Of a stretch of 64,000 nt of DNA, positions 22,611-34,614 are shown piece after piece (the first letter of the stretch is position 1; each line of letters starts with the position of its first letter). The notes below the pieces were generated by a model, which saw nothing but the letters and a program-made list of their open reading frames with translations, was not told the DNA's origin and searched no databases. The DNA lies in NCBI GenBank assembly GCA_015680685.1, contig MNCI01010443.1, positions 1,584,235 to 1,648,234 on the forward strand. Reading direction: 5' to 3'. Both the position numbers and the translations under genes were made by a program. The DNA comes from Gnetum montanum. Its lineage: Eukaryota > Streptophyta > Gnetopsida > Gnetales > Gnetaceae.

Positions 22611-23062
22611 GAAAGAAAGTAATAGGATAGAAAAAATAAATCTGGAAGAACATTAATTGTTATTACCCATTAACATGTGAATGTTTGATAATAGAAGGAA
22701 AACTTTGATTTCAAACCTCATGTATTAATTTAAACTAGTTGTTAAACCATGGTATTTGCTAAGTAAAAGTAAAGAGAAAACAATGAACTCTGATATTTAT
22801 TAAAATATAAAAATAAATATATATTTTTTGCATAATTAATGATAATTATTTAAAAGTTGAAACTTTAAATCAGTATCTTTTTAAATTTAAAGTAGGACCT
22901 GAAAAATTTAATTTTAAAAAGGTGTTATAATTTATGTTTTACATAACAGAGAGAGGTATTACCTAAGACTCTTGCTTTGGAAGCTTGAAGTTATGGATTT
23001 GAGTTTTGTAAATAATACTAAGTGATAAAGTTCTAATTAGACTACATATTTTGAAGTGTAAC
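22611..23062. other. AT-rich flank, probably LINE 3' tail
   Basis: Because B2 inserted just past the LINE ORF2 stop at 53027, this DNA should be the continuation of the LINE 3' region on the minus strand. It has no ORF. I see no clear poly(A) end. It contains ATATATTTTTTG and similar runs. Confidence 0.5.
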
Positions 23063-23883
23063 TGATGAGCGGTGAGGTACCCCTATGCTCAACCATACGA
23101 ATACGAGTGTTTCACACACGATCCGGTTAAATTCCAAGGACTAAATGCCCATGTGCCTTTCTAGAACAATAACAGGTTGATTAATCATTGTCTTCTCAAA
23201 CTTACTTGTATGTCACGAGTGTATGATTAAGTAAGCTTGAGGCATATGATTTTTATGGCTTTTATGTGTTTTATATCCTATGCTAATAAGCAGGGAGAGA
23301 GACATAACTAAGTAACTAATCTAATTTAACTATTCATTAGCTATGTTCTAATTACTTCTAACACCAGTATCTGTTCCCACTCACCGTACACATCCTGAAC
23401 CAGTGCAACGCTGCTAGGATTACCAAACACTAATCGTTACTGGGTTACCAAGCACTACATGCATGCTCAAAGCAGTTGTACTAAGTGTATTCAACTAAGA
23501 GAGTTGTAAGGTCAGAGAGATCATTAATTAACTAGGAAAGAATTAAATAATAATTGACACTAATTAATCTATTATGTATGCTGCAAGTTTATCATAAATT
23601 TTGTCTTTATTGCTATACACAAACTGTGCTTAGGTACACAATGCTTGATTAAAGATTTGTTCACTTTATGACTCCTACTACGGGCATGCAGAAATAATTC
23701 TAACTCTAGAGAGAAAAAATGGCAAGAGTTTGGCTAAGGGACTAACTTCTAACTATTTGAAACCAAGGACACTACCTCTTATTTATAGGCAAGGAGACGG
23801 GCTGCAATATCGAGTATCCGACATCACATGGCTGATCCGATATTGCAGACGCGATATCGCATATGCAATATTGTAGTTCATCA
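23063..23883 (-). repeat. Element B2 3' LTR
   Basis: 821 bp; on the plus strand it starts TGATGAGCGGTGAGG and ends GTTCATCA. Near its U3 end is a cluster of GATATC/AATATT palindromic words (23808-23875), including GCGATATCGC. It pairs with 52209-53016. Confidence 0.92.
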
Positions 23884-25890
23884 TACCCCCATGACTGAAT
23901 GAAAACTCATCCTCAAGTTCTTTACAAAATATTGGGAAGGTATGGGATTATTGACTGAATGAACAGTGACTGTTGAATGGGTTGATAGACTTAACATGCT
24001 CGGTGAATGGATCACCAATATAGTATATGACAGCATTAGTGTTCATGACCACAAAAGTGAACACTGTACATAATGACATAGCCTTATTTGGTAGCTAGGA
24101 GAGAAGGAGAGAGAGAGAGAGAAAAGAATAAGACATGTTGTTACTGATGCCAAGATTACACCCTCCATTGTTTATCCATAGCCACATCACCAATCTTGCT
24201 CTTTTCATAAACATTCCAGTTTTGGTCCATCCTGAGTATTTCCTCCAGGCCCAGTCCATTGTTGTACGATTGACATGTACACATACAACATAGTCACAAA
24301 TCAGCAAGGGTAGATAAATCACAATGCAGTCGATACCTTGCCTTGATGTAAAGTGCATTGGCTGAGTTGTGATTATGGCAGATACTGATTTTGGAGTTTT
24401 AACACTAGTGACTACCTAAGGTGTAGGGGGTTTAGGAAAAATTGAAAAAATTGTGCCAGGGCCCCCATAACTAAGAGAAAACCTCCAGTAGCAATAGGAT
24501 GAAAAGGATAAGGAATAAGAAAGATGAAAAAAAGTAACAATAGCAAGATGAAGAAAATGGATGTCATGGATGGGGATGAAACAAAAAATTGTTGATTGTA
24601 GGAAATGTTTAAGGAAAAAAAGTTAACAAGTGCACCAAAAAGGAATGCCAGTGGGTCCTCCCCAAAGCCGGCTCATGCCTTTGATGCCTTGACAGACCAA
24701 CAAATCGAAGAGTTCATAGGCTCTAGGAATGTTATTTGGAAGCAAGAGTTAAAAACTTACCTACAAGAAATTACCAAGGAAAAACAATGCATCAACCAAG
24801 ATAAAGACTAATGATAAAATAGACAATGATGTGAGAGATGGAAAAGAAAGGTGGACAGGAGAGAATGCAATGGAGACCCAAGAACAAGGTTGTGTAAAAT
24901 CCCTTGTGTGTTTTATGGTTAATGTGACAGAGTAGAACTCATTTCAAGCCCAGGCTCTGCAATCCACATTCAGTGACCTCGCATCAACACATTTGACCAA
25001 CCCATCCTCTTGAAGCAACAAAAATGCCTCTACAAAAAGTCACCACCATTTAGAGGAGAGCGAGATGGAGAACCAAGAAGCGAGAAAGGGCCTTAGTTAG
25101 AGGGAACCTTCAGGCATGGGTAACATGTCTTTCTAGTGCTATAACCAGTGTGTGTAGCCCAATTTTATTATTGTGTCTAAGAGGTGTGCTTTAAATTCTC
25201 ACCTTTTTTTGTGTTTGAACCACACCATGCAAAGAATTATTTTTATGCACTCAACTTACAGTGATTTGATGAATGGTTAGAATAGCGGAAAACCCATGTA
25301 AAAAGTATCCAAGCACTCAAGAGAATAGCTAGCACAACTACATCAAATCCCTTTGAAGTTACACCCTTTTCATCCCTTGAGTCCTTCCTTAGTTTGAGAA
25401 ATACTTAGCCACCACTTTGTTAATAGTTTTATTAGAGAAAAGGGACTATATAGTTCCAAGTCAAGGGAGACCATAGGATTTCATGGATGTATGAATGACA
25501 TGGAATCATTACCTATTTAATTATAAGAACCATACCATAATGTCAACATCATACTTCAAAGGTAAAATCCAAACATTATCGATCCATATGATATTATTCA
25601 TGCCACCATCATGAACACTTATTGGGTGACGAATAAAAAAAATAAAGTAATCACACAAAGAAATGGTAAAAATATGAATGATGGTGTAAAAAAAAAAGAA
25701 AAATTAAAGAAATGTGAAAAACAAAAATTTAGAAGGAATTGAGGGCCTTTAATGATTAGCGAAGGTGACCATCTCCCCCATGACTGAGTTGGAAGGAGGA
25801 GATCTGAAATAATGAGCAAGGTTGCCCACCTATAGAGGTAGCATATGTTCTAGCTGTCTTAAACTCATGGAAGGGTTTTGATTGTTGCAC
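23884..25890 (-). other. Element B2 3' non-coding region
   Basis: It begins with the polypurine tract (minus strand CATTCAGTCATGGGGGTA) next to the LTR. The rest has only short, unconvincing frames on both strands, a GA-rich microsatellite at 24100-24124 and A-rich stretches (25620-25740). The last 150 bp before the LTR resemble the same place in B1 (GTCAGTCAATAGTCCCATA), confirming the family. Element B1 has a gene remnant in the matching place; I could not find its homologue here. Confidence 0.6.
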
Positions 25891-25895
25891 GTTGA

Positions 25896-26051
25896 CTAAT
25901 ATTCTCTTATTTTGGCTCTTAGGCTTATATATGTCATGGCCCATGAAGGAAAAGTTGCATAGATAATGTAAGGTCCTTCCCACAATGTTTGAAATTTGGT
26001 ATGTTGTGACATATGTGTGGGGTTCCAGTAGAGAACCTTATCTCCTAGTTG
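25896..26051 (-). pseudogene. pol: Element B2 integrase C-terminal end (after the solo LTR)
   Basis: Reads QLGDKVLYWNP...TLWEGPYIIYATF, the GPY/F module of gypsy integrases. Its frame joins the sequence on the other side of the solo LTR (…KVNY at 27741) without a shift, which proves that the LTR interrupted a continuous integrase frame. After the module the product continues to about 25896 and stops. Confidence 0.8.
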
Positions 26052-26056
26052 ATACT

Positions 26057-27735
26057 TGAAACACCCTAAAAAATTTGAAGTCATTCTTGCTTCACCAGGC
26101 CTTGCAATTCCTACAAGAACCATGACATTTCTTTAGGAGGAGAACGTTCTGAGTTTAGGCTAGCTAGTTCAGAAAATTTTCTACTTTAGGTGTAAACAGG
26201 CTCTACGGGTCATTCTACCTGCCCACCTAAGTAGTGTGCCAAGCTGAAAACCTACTTAGAAGTGACGTGCGGAGTTGGCAGCAACATTTTGGATGCATGA
26301 AACAGTTCAGCAAGTTTTCTAAGTCATGAAGTTTGCTACGCTACGCTACACCTCACTATGTAGTGTAGCAGGTTTCAGAAGATGACTTCAGAATGAAGTG
26401 CTACACCATGCTATACCACATAATGTAGCGTAGCGTGGCAATAGCTTCACCACCAGTTCCCCACGCCCAATTTCAAGTTCTTTAACAATGTCCCTTTCTG
26501 TCAGGAAGCGGTGGACCATATCTACTGCTACACTACACTGAGCTACAAAGCGTAGTGAGGTGTAGCAATCCTGTAGAAGAGACATAAGGTAGCTCAAAGG
26601 GTGGAATCAGCAAGTTTGCAAGTCTCATGGAAGAAAAGTTCGCAAATCGACAAAGTTTTCGCGACTAAGGCTAGTTGCTACGCTATGCTACACTATGTAG
26701 CGTAGCATAGTGTAGTAAGCATGCAACACACATGTAGTAGGATGCACGACAAGGTGCTATGCTATGCCAAGCATGCTACGCTACAAAGCACAGCAGGGCA
26801 TGCAGGTGGTTATGCGACATCAATGCACTTCACCTAATTGGATAGTTGGCACATGTCTCCAGACGCTGACGACACAATTATGGTGCAATTACGGCATGGT
26901 AGGCTCATAGTTACAGCATAACAAGCGTGCATTACAATGGTCATGCAAGTCCAATGGTCATACATGGCACGTGTGGCATCAGCAAGTCAGCGTGGGCCCA
27001 AGGAATGTGGCGTCCAAACCGCCCCTTTTGTGTGCCCTTTAGCCCTATAAATATCCCAACAAGCGACATTCAAAGGGCTCAAAATTTTTTCAAGAAACAA
27101 CATTCAAAAGTGAGGAATTTTCCCTAATTCCTTGACTTTTCATCTCCTTGGCATTCACTCTAGCATTCAAGTTTTCTTTCATGTGCATTGTAACATCAAG
27201 CATGGTAAGCTTTCTATTTGACACTACAAATAGTTAGCATTTTTAGCTAACATTTTGTCCCATCCCCTTTCTACCACCTTGGTAGAATCCCTGCATTGTC
27301 AATTCCCAAGGCCACGTCCAAGCGCACAACCTATTTTTCTCTACACGTCTCGGTTACTCTTGAGATCTCTACACTTGACCACGCTATGCAACCGACTATA
27401 TCCACCTTGATAGAGTAAGCCTGTAGCTTCAAAGTGGTGCATTTTCTAACCATATTTTACTTTGTTTCCTACTTATTGTTGCATTTTTACACTATTTTCT
27501 TTTTCTGCTTTATTCACTTTCAAGCATTACTCTGCATTTCCATTCCTTTTTCAAAAATATATGCTACAAAAGACTATATAGATGCCGATTAAGTCTTTGT
27601 CTAATCAACCAAACCGTTTAGGGCACCCCATATCCACACACATCCAGCACGACCCTCCCATGGGTACAGGGTCAAAACTATCACACCCGTCGACCCCTCG
27701 GTGTTTTCCAGTTGCCGACATTTTTGGTCGCTACA
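26057..27735 (+). mobile_element. Solo LTR (1,679 bp) inserted in the B2 integrase
   Basis: It starts TGAAACACCC and ends CGCTACA, with ATACT (26052-26056) and ATAAT (27736-27740) as a target duplication with one mismatch. The integrase frame is continuous when it is left out. A TATA box (CCTATAAATATCCC, about 27044) gives plus orientation. The first ten bases resemble the family A LTR start. The U3 part (26330-26790) is full of self-complementary words around TAGCGTAGC / GCTACGCTA. There is no internal region, so it is a product of LTR-LTR recombination or a short relative. Confidence 0.8.
27041..27054 (+). promoter_or_regulatory. TATA box of the solo LTR
   Basis: CCTATAAATATCCC follows the sequence TTTTGTGTGCCCTTTAG and precedes a leader-like stretch. 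It is the likely core promoter of the LTR and gives its orientation. Confidence 0.55.
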
Positions 27736-27740
27736 ATAAT

Positions 27741-28452
27741 TAACTTTCCTAATTTTTAGGTCATGACATTGTTTATTAAATGTCTTGTGCAATTCATTAG
27801 ATGACATGGCAGCTAATCAATTTGGGTCTAGCAAGTTAAGAGTCATCAACCTTTGTTTTTGTTCTAGATCAAGGTCAAGGTTGAGGTCACATGGCATGGC
27901 TAGCATATGGAACTCAGTTTGGATAGGGAGCATTGGAATTTTTCCATACACTAACTCATAGGGAGCGCAGCCTATAGGAAGTTTGCATGTGGAGCAGTAT
28001 GCCCAAAGAGCATCATTCATTTTAGTGCTCCAGTCTCGCCTATACTTGCTAATGGTTCTGGTCAGTATCTTAGTAATCTCCCTATTGGTGACCTTGGCTT
28101 GACTGTTTGCTTGGGGGTGGTATGGTGTAGTCAATTTGTGCTCAACCCCTAAGCGTTGCATTAACTTCTGAAAAGTTGCACTTGTAAAGTGTGTACCATT
28201 ATCTGAGATAAGTGCACGTGGCACACCAAACCTATTGACGAATTGTTGTTGAACAAATCGTGTAGATATAGATGATGTGCAATCTTTAATGGCAACTACT
28301 TCAGCCCATTTTGTTAAGTAGTCTATGGAAACTACAATGTAAGCTTTTCCATTGGACATTGGTGTAATGGACCCCATAAAATCAATTCCCAAAATGTTGA
28401 AGGGTTCTAATGGTTGAATCCATTGTTTCAGACCCTTCATTCTAGTATTCAT
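27741..28452 (-). pseudogene. pol: Element B2 integrase catalytic core
   Basis: A 211-residue open frame (27817-28452) plus its continuation to the solo LTR. Motifs: FNILGIDFMGSI (first Asp), YLTKWAEVVA, ALISDNGTHF (second Asp) and TPYHPQANSQAKVTNREI, where the catalytic glutamate expected in QAEVTN is lysine. WAYCSTCKLPIGCAPYELVYGK follows. The wording is that of Athila-type integrases. A stop at 27814-27816 and the solo LTR further disable it. Confidence 0.9.
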
Positions 28453-29520
28453 TCGCCCATCACATTGACAGTGTTCACAAGATTGGACGAATTGATGGTT
28501 GTCCTAGAACAAGGTAGGCCAATAATATCCTGCAAGTAGGATCTTGATGGTCGTTCATCTCCTAGCGTAATGACAACCCACAAGGGCCCTCATTAGTGTC
28601 TTGGAGAACTTGATCTCTATCGGGAACACACCATCAAACCAAGCCATTAGGACATACTTTGTAAAGTTATCCATTGATCTCCATAAAGTACTTGGCTCTA
28701 TGAAGAAATTGTTGTTTCTTCTTAAGGTCTAGCTCTTGTGATGTTTGTTGGGTAAGGAGATAGGTAAGAATGCTACTATATAAATTTGTCTCCATGGGTG
28801 ATTTTTTATTCACTACACTAGAAAAGAGGAACTCATTAGGGGAGTCATTAGAAATGAGATACTCATCCTATTTACTGTCCTAGTGCAACCGAGATAAATG
28901 ATTGGCAACTACGTTTTCGGTGCTTTATGATCGATCATTGTCAAATCAAACTCTTGTAGAATTACCAACCATCGTATAATATGGGGGCTTACCATTGGCT
29001 TATTCATGAGGAACCAGATGGCACTATGATCTTTCTGTATGAACACTTTGTACCCTAATACATAGTGTCTAAATTTTTCTAGTGCAAACACTACAACCAT
29101 TAATTCTTTTTCTGTAGTAGTGTAGTTAAGTTATGCACCCGCTATACTTTTACTTGCACAGTGGATGTAATAGGGATGTTTCTAGTCATCTAACTATGTA
29201 AGTATGGCTCCTAAGGTGTAGTTGGACACATTAGTCAGGACATGAAATGGTCTGGACTAGTCAAGAACTTGTAGAATAGGTGTTTCTACCAGCTTCTGCT
29301 TCAAAGTTTGGAAAGCTAGTTCACATTCCCTAGTTGACTCGAAGGGTACGTCCTTTTTAATTAGCTCTACCAATGATTTGGAAATATTTGAAAAGTTCTC
29401 TATGAATCTCCTATACTAGCTAGTGTGTCTAAGGAATGACCGAATGTCTTTGAAAGTTTCTGTTTGATAGGTGATTCCTTAGATAACTTTGATTTTCTCA
29501 GGGTCTACCTCTATCCCTGC
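28453..29520 (-). pseudogene. pol: Element B2 RNase H and integrase zinc-finger region
   Basis: The open piece 28909-29100 reads LMVVVFALEKFRHYVLGYKVFIQKDHSAIWFLMNK..., typical of the RNase H end of gypsy pol (ALEKFR, DHSA). Flanking pieces on the minus strand show YTLGAIL, YYIHCASKSI and, downstream, RREMNDHQ and CEHCQCDG-like remnants of the integrase zinc finger around 28460-28580. Several frameshifts and TAG stops break it. Confidence 0.75.
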
Positions 29521-29530
29521 ATGTGAAATT

Positions 29531-30207
29531 TTATGCCCAATTACTATGCCTTCTTGGACCATCAAGTGGATTTTTTTTCCAGTTGAGCCTTAGATTAGTT
29601 TCTACACATCGTCTCATCACTTGCTCTAATCGGTCTAGGGCCTGATCAAAACTTGCTTCATAGGCGGAGAAGTCATCCATAAAGACTTCCACACCATTTC
29701 CTATTTGCTGCTGGAATATGCTTAGAACTAAGCATTGAAATGTGGCAAGGGCATTGCACAAGCCAAACAACATTTTTTGTATGCAAACATTCCCCAAGGA
29801 CCGGTGAATGTAGTTTTGGCTTGGTTTTCTGGGGCTGTTTGTATTTTTTTTTATTTGCTATATCCATCCAAAAAACTATAATAGTGATGCCCTGCAATTG
29901 TGTCTAAGATTTGGTCAACAAATTGCAACAAAAAGTGATCCTTGAATGTTGCCATGTTTAGCAACCTAAAATCTATGCACACTCTCCATTTGCCTTCCTT
30001 TTTAGGCACAATTACTAAGGGTCTAACCCATTCACTATTAGCAATGGGATATATGAACCCAACCTTTAGAAGTTGTTTAATTTCTTCTTTTACTACTTGT
30101 TTCAACTTTGGGTTCAATCTCTTCTGTGGTTTTTTTTGAGGCTTCATGGAGGATTCAGTGTAAATCCTATGATGGCATATCCTAGGATCTATTCTAGTTA
30201 ATTCCAA
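29531..30207 (-). pseudogene. pol: Element B2 reverse transcriptase
   Basis: The N-terminal piece (29851-30207) has RLNPKLKQVVKEEIKQLL, KVGFIYPIANSEWV, KWRVCIDFRLLN and YSFLDGYSK. The C-terminal piece (29531-29797) has MLFGLCNALATFQ and the catalytic EVFMDDFSAY. A frameshift at about 29800-29860 separates them. YPI.[ND]S.WV and FMDDFS are typical of the Athila branch. The enzyme makes cDNA from the element RNA; this copy cannot. Confidence 0.9.
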
Positions 30208-30606
30208 ATATGACTAGGAAAAGGCTTTTGACCACTTGTTTATTACCTTTAGCAGACTCTCTTTTTGTTGCAGGGCAAGTCTTGTGTTGATGATTATCAG
30301 TTTTCCATTCTTAAGGAACATGTATTCCATACTGGTGGGCAATGGTCTTAGCTCTAGGGGCTCTTGTTTAAATTTCTTAGGAATTTCCAACTTTCTGCAA
30401 TTGATGTTTTCTAAGTTAGGATTGGGAAGTTGGTGGTGGACTTACTCTAAGGCATCAATGCTATCTATGTAAGCGCAAGTCAAACCCTCAGTTAGTTCCA
30501 TGCATAGAAGTGAGCTGCTTTCTTGATCAGCTATCAGCCACTGGGTGTCTTCTTGTTGTGTGGCAGCTGCTTACAAGAACCTTTGTATGTTGATCATTTG
30601 TGCACA

Positions 30607-31055
30607 CTAATTGCATGTAGGCAATGTTAAACTTTTCACAACCCATGATCTCTGCACGCAGTTGCACCTTGTGTCACTGTATACGATGCATGGAACCTTC
30701 TTCTTCTCGATCTTTCCAAAAGCATTTTCCTTAGATATTTCTAGGAAAAGATCACAGATACCTAGGCACAAATTGATAATTCTTAGCCATGCCCTTCCCA
30801 TTATGATTGGGAAGTTCGCCTTACTGTTGTTCACTTGGATCACTAGGAAGTCAGCTGGATATGACCATCCACAAATAGTGGTAACAATGTCTTCCACTAA
30901 TCCCAAGGGAACAATGATGGACTGGTCAGCCAAATATAAATAGACATTGCTCTATTTTAATGGAGGTAGGTTCCAAGCCTTATACATTTCTTGGGATATT
31001 AGGTTGACACCAGAACCTAAATCCAAAAGAGCTTTGCATGGCTCATTCCCAGTGA
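30607..31055 (-). pseudogene. pro: Element B2 aspartic protease
   Basis: The active-site strand ALLDLGSGVNLIS lies near 31010-31045, followed by a TAG, then the open piece 30607-30933 with ADQSIIVPLGLVEDI, YPADFLVIQ and FPIIMGRAWL (the flap-to-C-terminal part). This is the Athila-type protease pattern. Downstream frames toward RT (30210-30600) are poorly conserved linker. Confidence 0.85.
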
Positions 31056-31175
31056 TTTGTAGATATATTAGGGGACTCCCAAGATCAGAGAATTTCCTTG
31101 GAAGGTGGCCAGCTTTGATCTAATTAGTAATGGCATGTGTTAACATGACCATATGCGTTGAATGCAGTTTTAAGT

Positions 31176-33278
31176 TCAAAGGGGGCTCGGAAGCTTTATT
31201 TGATATAGAGGCATCCAAAGACTCAAGTCACTTGGGGTTGCAAAGGTTTGGTTGGAGTTGGTTCTAAAGAAAGATATTTTCTTCATATGGTTGTCATAAC
31301 CAATAGTCGGTTGAGGATTAACAACCCTTGTGGCATTGCGTTGCTGTGGTTGAGTAGGGAGTTCACCTTGCACTGCTGGAGCAGGTGGTAATAGAGCTAT
31401 TGGTGGAAGAGACACGATCGGATTGGAAGGGTGGTACACTTGTGGAATGTTGCCCCTAGGAGAGGAAGTCCTATAGTATTTGCAGTCTTGGTAGTGATGC
31501 TGAGGAGTAATGTGACCAATAGAATCACATGGAGAGATTGGATGCTACATGTAGTATCCATATGGGTCAGGTTTTTGGTAAGGATATTGTTGCCCTAGTG
31601 GTGGCATTCCTCATGATTGTGGGTGTTGCCACTGCTAATGTTGCTCAATTGGTTATGGTGGAGTTTCACTTGGATAACATGTTAAAGGTTGGTGAAATTA
31701 CCTTGGGTTACCTTGTGGATAAGGTAACCGCCAGGATGTTTGCCATTTGTTTAAACGTGGATTAGGTGCATACACCCCAAACTCCTACAGATGTGAGATC
31801 ACAAGGCAACATCCCTTAGGATGGTTGTATTGACAAATCTTGCATCCACTATCATTATCTATATCTAAGTCCATAACTTATTCAATAATAGCAAATTTAC
31901 CCTTCCCCTTATTACGTGCATTTTTTGCTTCTCTCTTTTTTGTTTTTTCATAATCACTACCTCGCTCTCTAGACTCCTCTACTACTTTGAACACAGTTTG
32001 AAACCTACTATTCAGGGAGTCCCACATTTGGTCTACCTTTTCCAATACTTCTAATACTAACTTTTGGATAGGAAAGATTTTCCTATTCACCAACTCTTCG
32101 AGTGGTGACTCTTCCTCATCCTCACAAAATCTTACTTCCTTCTTTTGGAGGGAAGGATCTCGATTATATTCTTCCGCACTCTCTCTTTTTTGTAGCTCAC
32201 TTTCTTCCTTAGCAACTTGCTCTAGTAGCCTATTAATTTGATGGGACCTAAGCTTCCTTGGGCATAAGTCCTAAAGGTTCTTCTTGTTTCATGCCTAAGC
32301 CCATCTACAAGATGGCGTAGTTAATCCCGTTGCGAATAACCATGGCCAAGAGAATGATGTAGTAGTGCATAATAGCGGTCCATGGTAGCATCCAAGGGTT
32401 CATGACCTCCTTGTTTCTATCCTTGGATTTTCTTTCACAAGTTAGACACTTGGGAGTACATTTGATACTTATCGTTGAACAATTCTAACATAGTACTCCA
32501 CCTATGAATGGATTCCGATTCTAAGGACCAGTACTAGCTTTCAGCTTGTTTTATTAGTTTCTGTGGGAACAACTTAAGTTTTTGCCACTCGTTTTCTATG
32601 TTTTGCAAGGCACACACATCATGAAATTCTTGTAAGTAATTTTGAGGATCAACATTATATCCCCCTTCAAATCATGGGATGTTAGTCATGTCTAACCTTT
32701 TTATCCTACTATCTTTTTGGTGCCTTTTTGGAACTCTCACAACATCAATTATATCTAGCATGCTTCATGTGGCGAGTAGGGGTTCATCATGATCATCTTG
32801 TTCGTAGCGTCTATGATGTTCACGCAGTTTCCTACTCTCCATTCTTCTATGGTGTGATTCCCTAGAGTGCCCTCGTCCTCTATCTTGGTTCTCTAGTCTA
32901 TGACTTCCACTTTTTTTTCCCTTATCCTCATGATCTATTTCTCTATGGCTACATCCAGACATGGAAGAAGATGGTGAAGGAGACGATGAAGGTGAAGAAG
33001 AAGGAGAATCGTCCCCATGATGGTGTTTACTACCTTCTCTTTGGTGGTCTCTGCCTTGATCACGATTGTGATAAGAATTCCCACATTTGTCATGTGTCTT
33101 TGTTCCTTTTTCGGACACTTTGTGTTCATTGGTATCAGCACCTAGGTTGTGAATAGTAGAATGGAGGTTCTGATACACAACCCCTTGGCCAAAGTCAAGG
33201 GGAGAAACATCGTTATGTGGGTGACTACCTGAGGTAGGTTCATCGCCCTCAATTTTGCTTAAAACATGGGGAGCATCC
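31176..33278 (-). pseudogene. gag: Element B2 gag with CCHC knuckle and Arg/His/Ser-rich N-terminal part
   Basis: From the right: 32765-33278 encodes a hydrophilic piece with a serine run and many Arg/His/Glu residues (HHRRMESRKLREHHRRYEQ). Then 32260-32760 shows gag-like remnants (WSTMLELFNDKYQ, DRYYALL, HLVDGLRHETRRT). Then comes a zinc knuckle CKICQYNHPKGCC (31806-31846), and a Pro/Gln-rich tail ends at 31176. B3 has the matching CNICLYDHPKGQC knuckle. Element A2 inserted at 33278/33279, close to the expected gag start, cutting it from its leader at 51682-52208. Confidence 0.75.
33274..33278. repeat. Target-site duplication of element A2, left copy
   Basis: CATCC before TGAAACATCACAAAA. 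The second copy is 51677-51681, directly after the 3' LTR end GTTACA. Confidence 0.92.
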
Positions 33279-34565
33279 TGAAACATCACAAAATTCCAAG
33301 CTTAATACTTTTCCAACAAGAGTCGAGCTAAGTCATGACGTTCCCCAGCATGACTAAAGCTTGAGGGCCCCACAAATAACTTCAAGCAGAGTCGAACTCA
33401 ACAAGGAGCAGTTTCTTGGGACCCGTCGATGGCCACGACAACATCTGCTATCAAACATGGCAACTTCAGAGCTCAAAGTACTTAGTTTACACTCAGTATG
33501 CATTCACAGCATATACGCCTAGCGTATACACCCGATATTCATAGCGTATACACCCCAGATTGCATCCACAGCATAGATGTCTAGCGTACACGCCTCACAT
33601 GTAAGCTCAACAGGTACGACTAATGTATATGCCCAGCATGCAATCCCCGAAGACAACATGGAAATAGCACTGCAGAACAAGATTTGGTACAAGGCAGCAA
33701 CTCACACGAACAGAGCAACCATCAGCGTATACGCCTAGTAGACACAAAGTATACATTCTCAGCATATACGCCCAAGTTTGCATACACCTAGCGTATACGT
33801 CTTGCCCACCCAACGTATACGCCCAGAGTCTACGCCCACCAGATACAGCATATACGCCCAGCGTATACGCCCAGTAGATGCAGCATGTTGTACACTTGTA
33901 AATTTTATTCTTTCGTACCCGGTCAATGCGCCACGTGTCACCCAACCTGAGTCTAACGTCTAAATCTATATAAAAACCTCAATTTTTCATTAGATCAAGG
34001 TGGGCAATTTTGAGCAAACTAGAGAGAAAAATAGAGACACTAAGAACGAGAGTAGAAACCCTATACGCTGGACCTCAACCCTGTATGCTGAGCATATAGC
34101 CTCTATGCTGTGCTTGCAGTTTGAACCAGCACACAGTCATCCCTGCATCCATCGGGGCTATTCGTCCACCTTGTGTCAAAGCCACAACTACGTTAGACCA
34201 GTGCATTGTAACTCTCATTTTGCAATAATATTACTACATTTTCTTCCTAAAATCTGTTACAGTTTTTCATTAATTGTTGCATGTTTACTATTTACGCCCT
34301 CGTACGTTTACGCTCTGTTTACACTAGTTATGCTATTTACGTCTCGTTTTATATCTGTTACGCTGTTTACATATAACCCAGTGTATAACACCTCGGTGTA
34401 CGTTTGGGGAAATCCTTGCCTGATCCACATGCAGACCACTCAAGGTACTCTACCTTTGTTAACTCCAGCTTACTCTCATGCGAAGGTAGGGTCTTTTGTG
34501 TGTGTTCGGAGATCTCCTGGTTTCTATTTCCTTCTATCCGGAGACCGACGATTTCGGATGGTATA
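33279..34565 (+). repeat. Element A2 5' LTR
   Basis: 1,287 bp, TGAAACATCAC...GGTATA (the final CA has decayed to TA). The palindrome cluster occupies about 33500-33890. A stretch ATCTATATAAAAACC near 33964 looks like the LTR TATA box. Confidence 0.93.
33964..33975 (+). promoter_or_regulatory. Probable TATA box of the A2 5' LTR
   Basis: CTATATAAAAAC sits after the palindrome cluster and the GCCACGTGTCACCC word (a CACGTG box). The 3' LTR has the weaker CTGTATAAAAAC at 51077, and A1 has GTATAAAAACC on its minus strand. Position and conservation fit the sense promoter. Confidence 0.6.
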
Positions 34566-34570
34566 GAAAT

Positions 34571-34587
34571 TGGCGCTAGAAGGAGGG
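34571..34587 (+). other. Element A2 primer-binding site
   Basis: TGGCGCTAGAAGGAGGG, five bases after the LTR end, identical to the A1 site. Confidence 0.88.
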
Positions 34588-34614
34588 CCAACTACTTAAA
34601 ACTTACTGTGCTTC

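Noticed and set aside
24100-24124. GA microsatellite as a regulatory element
   Set aside because: Plain dinucleotide repeat in non-coding DNA; nothing ties it to regulation.
24605-24811. Plus-strand ORF of 68 residues in B2 (charged, lysine-rich)
   Set aside because: Lies antisense in the B2 3' region, without a counterpart in B3 or a recognisable domain; too short to support.
32935-33141. Second frame inside the B2 gag N-terminal piece
   Set aside because: Overlaps the better-supported hydrophilic gag frame and has no independent evidence.
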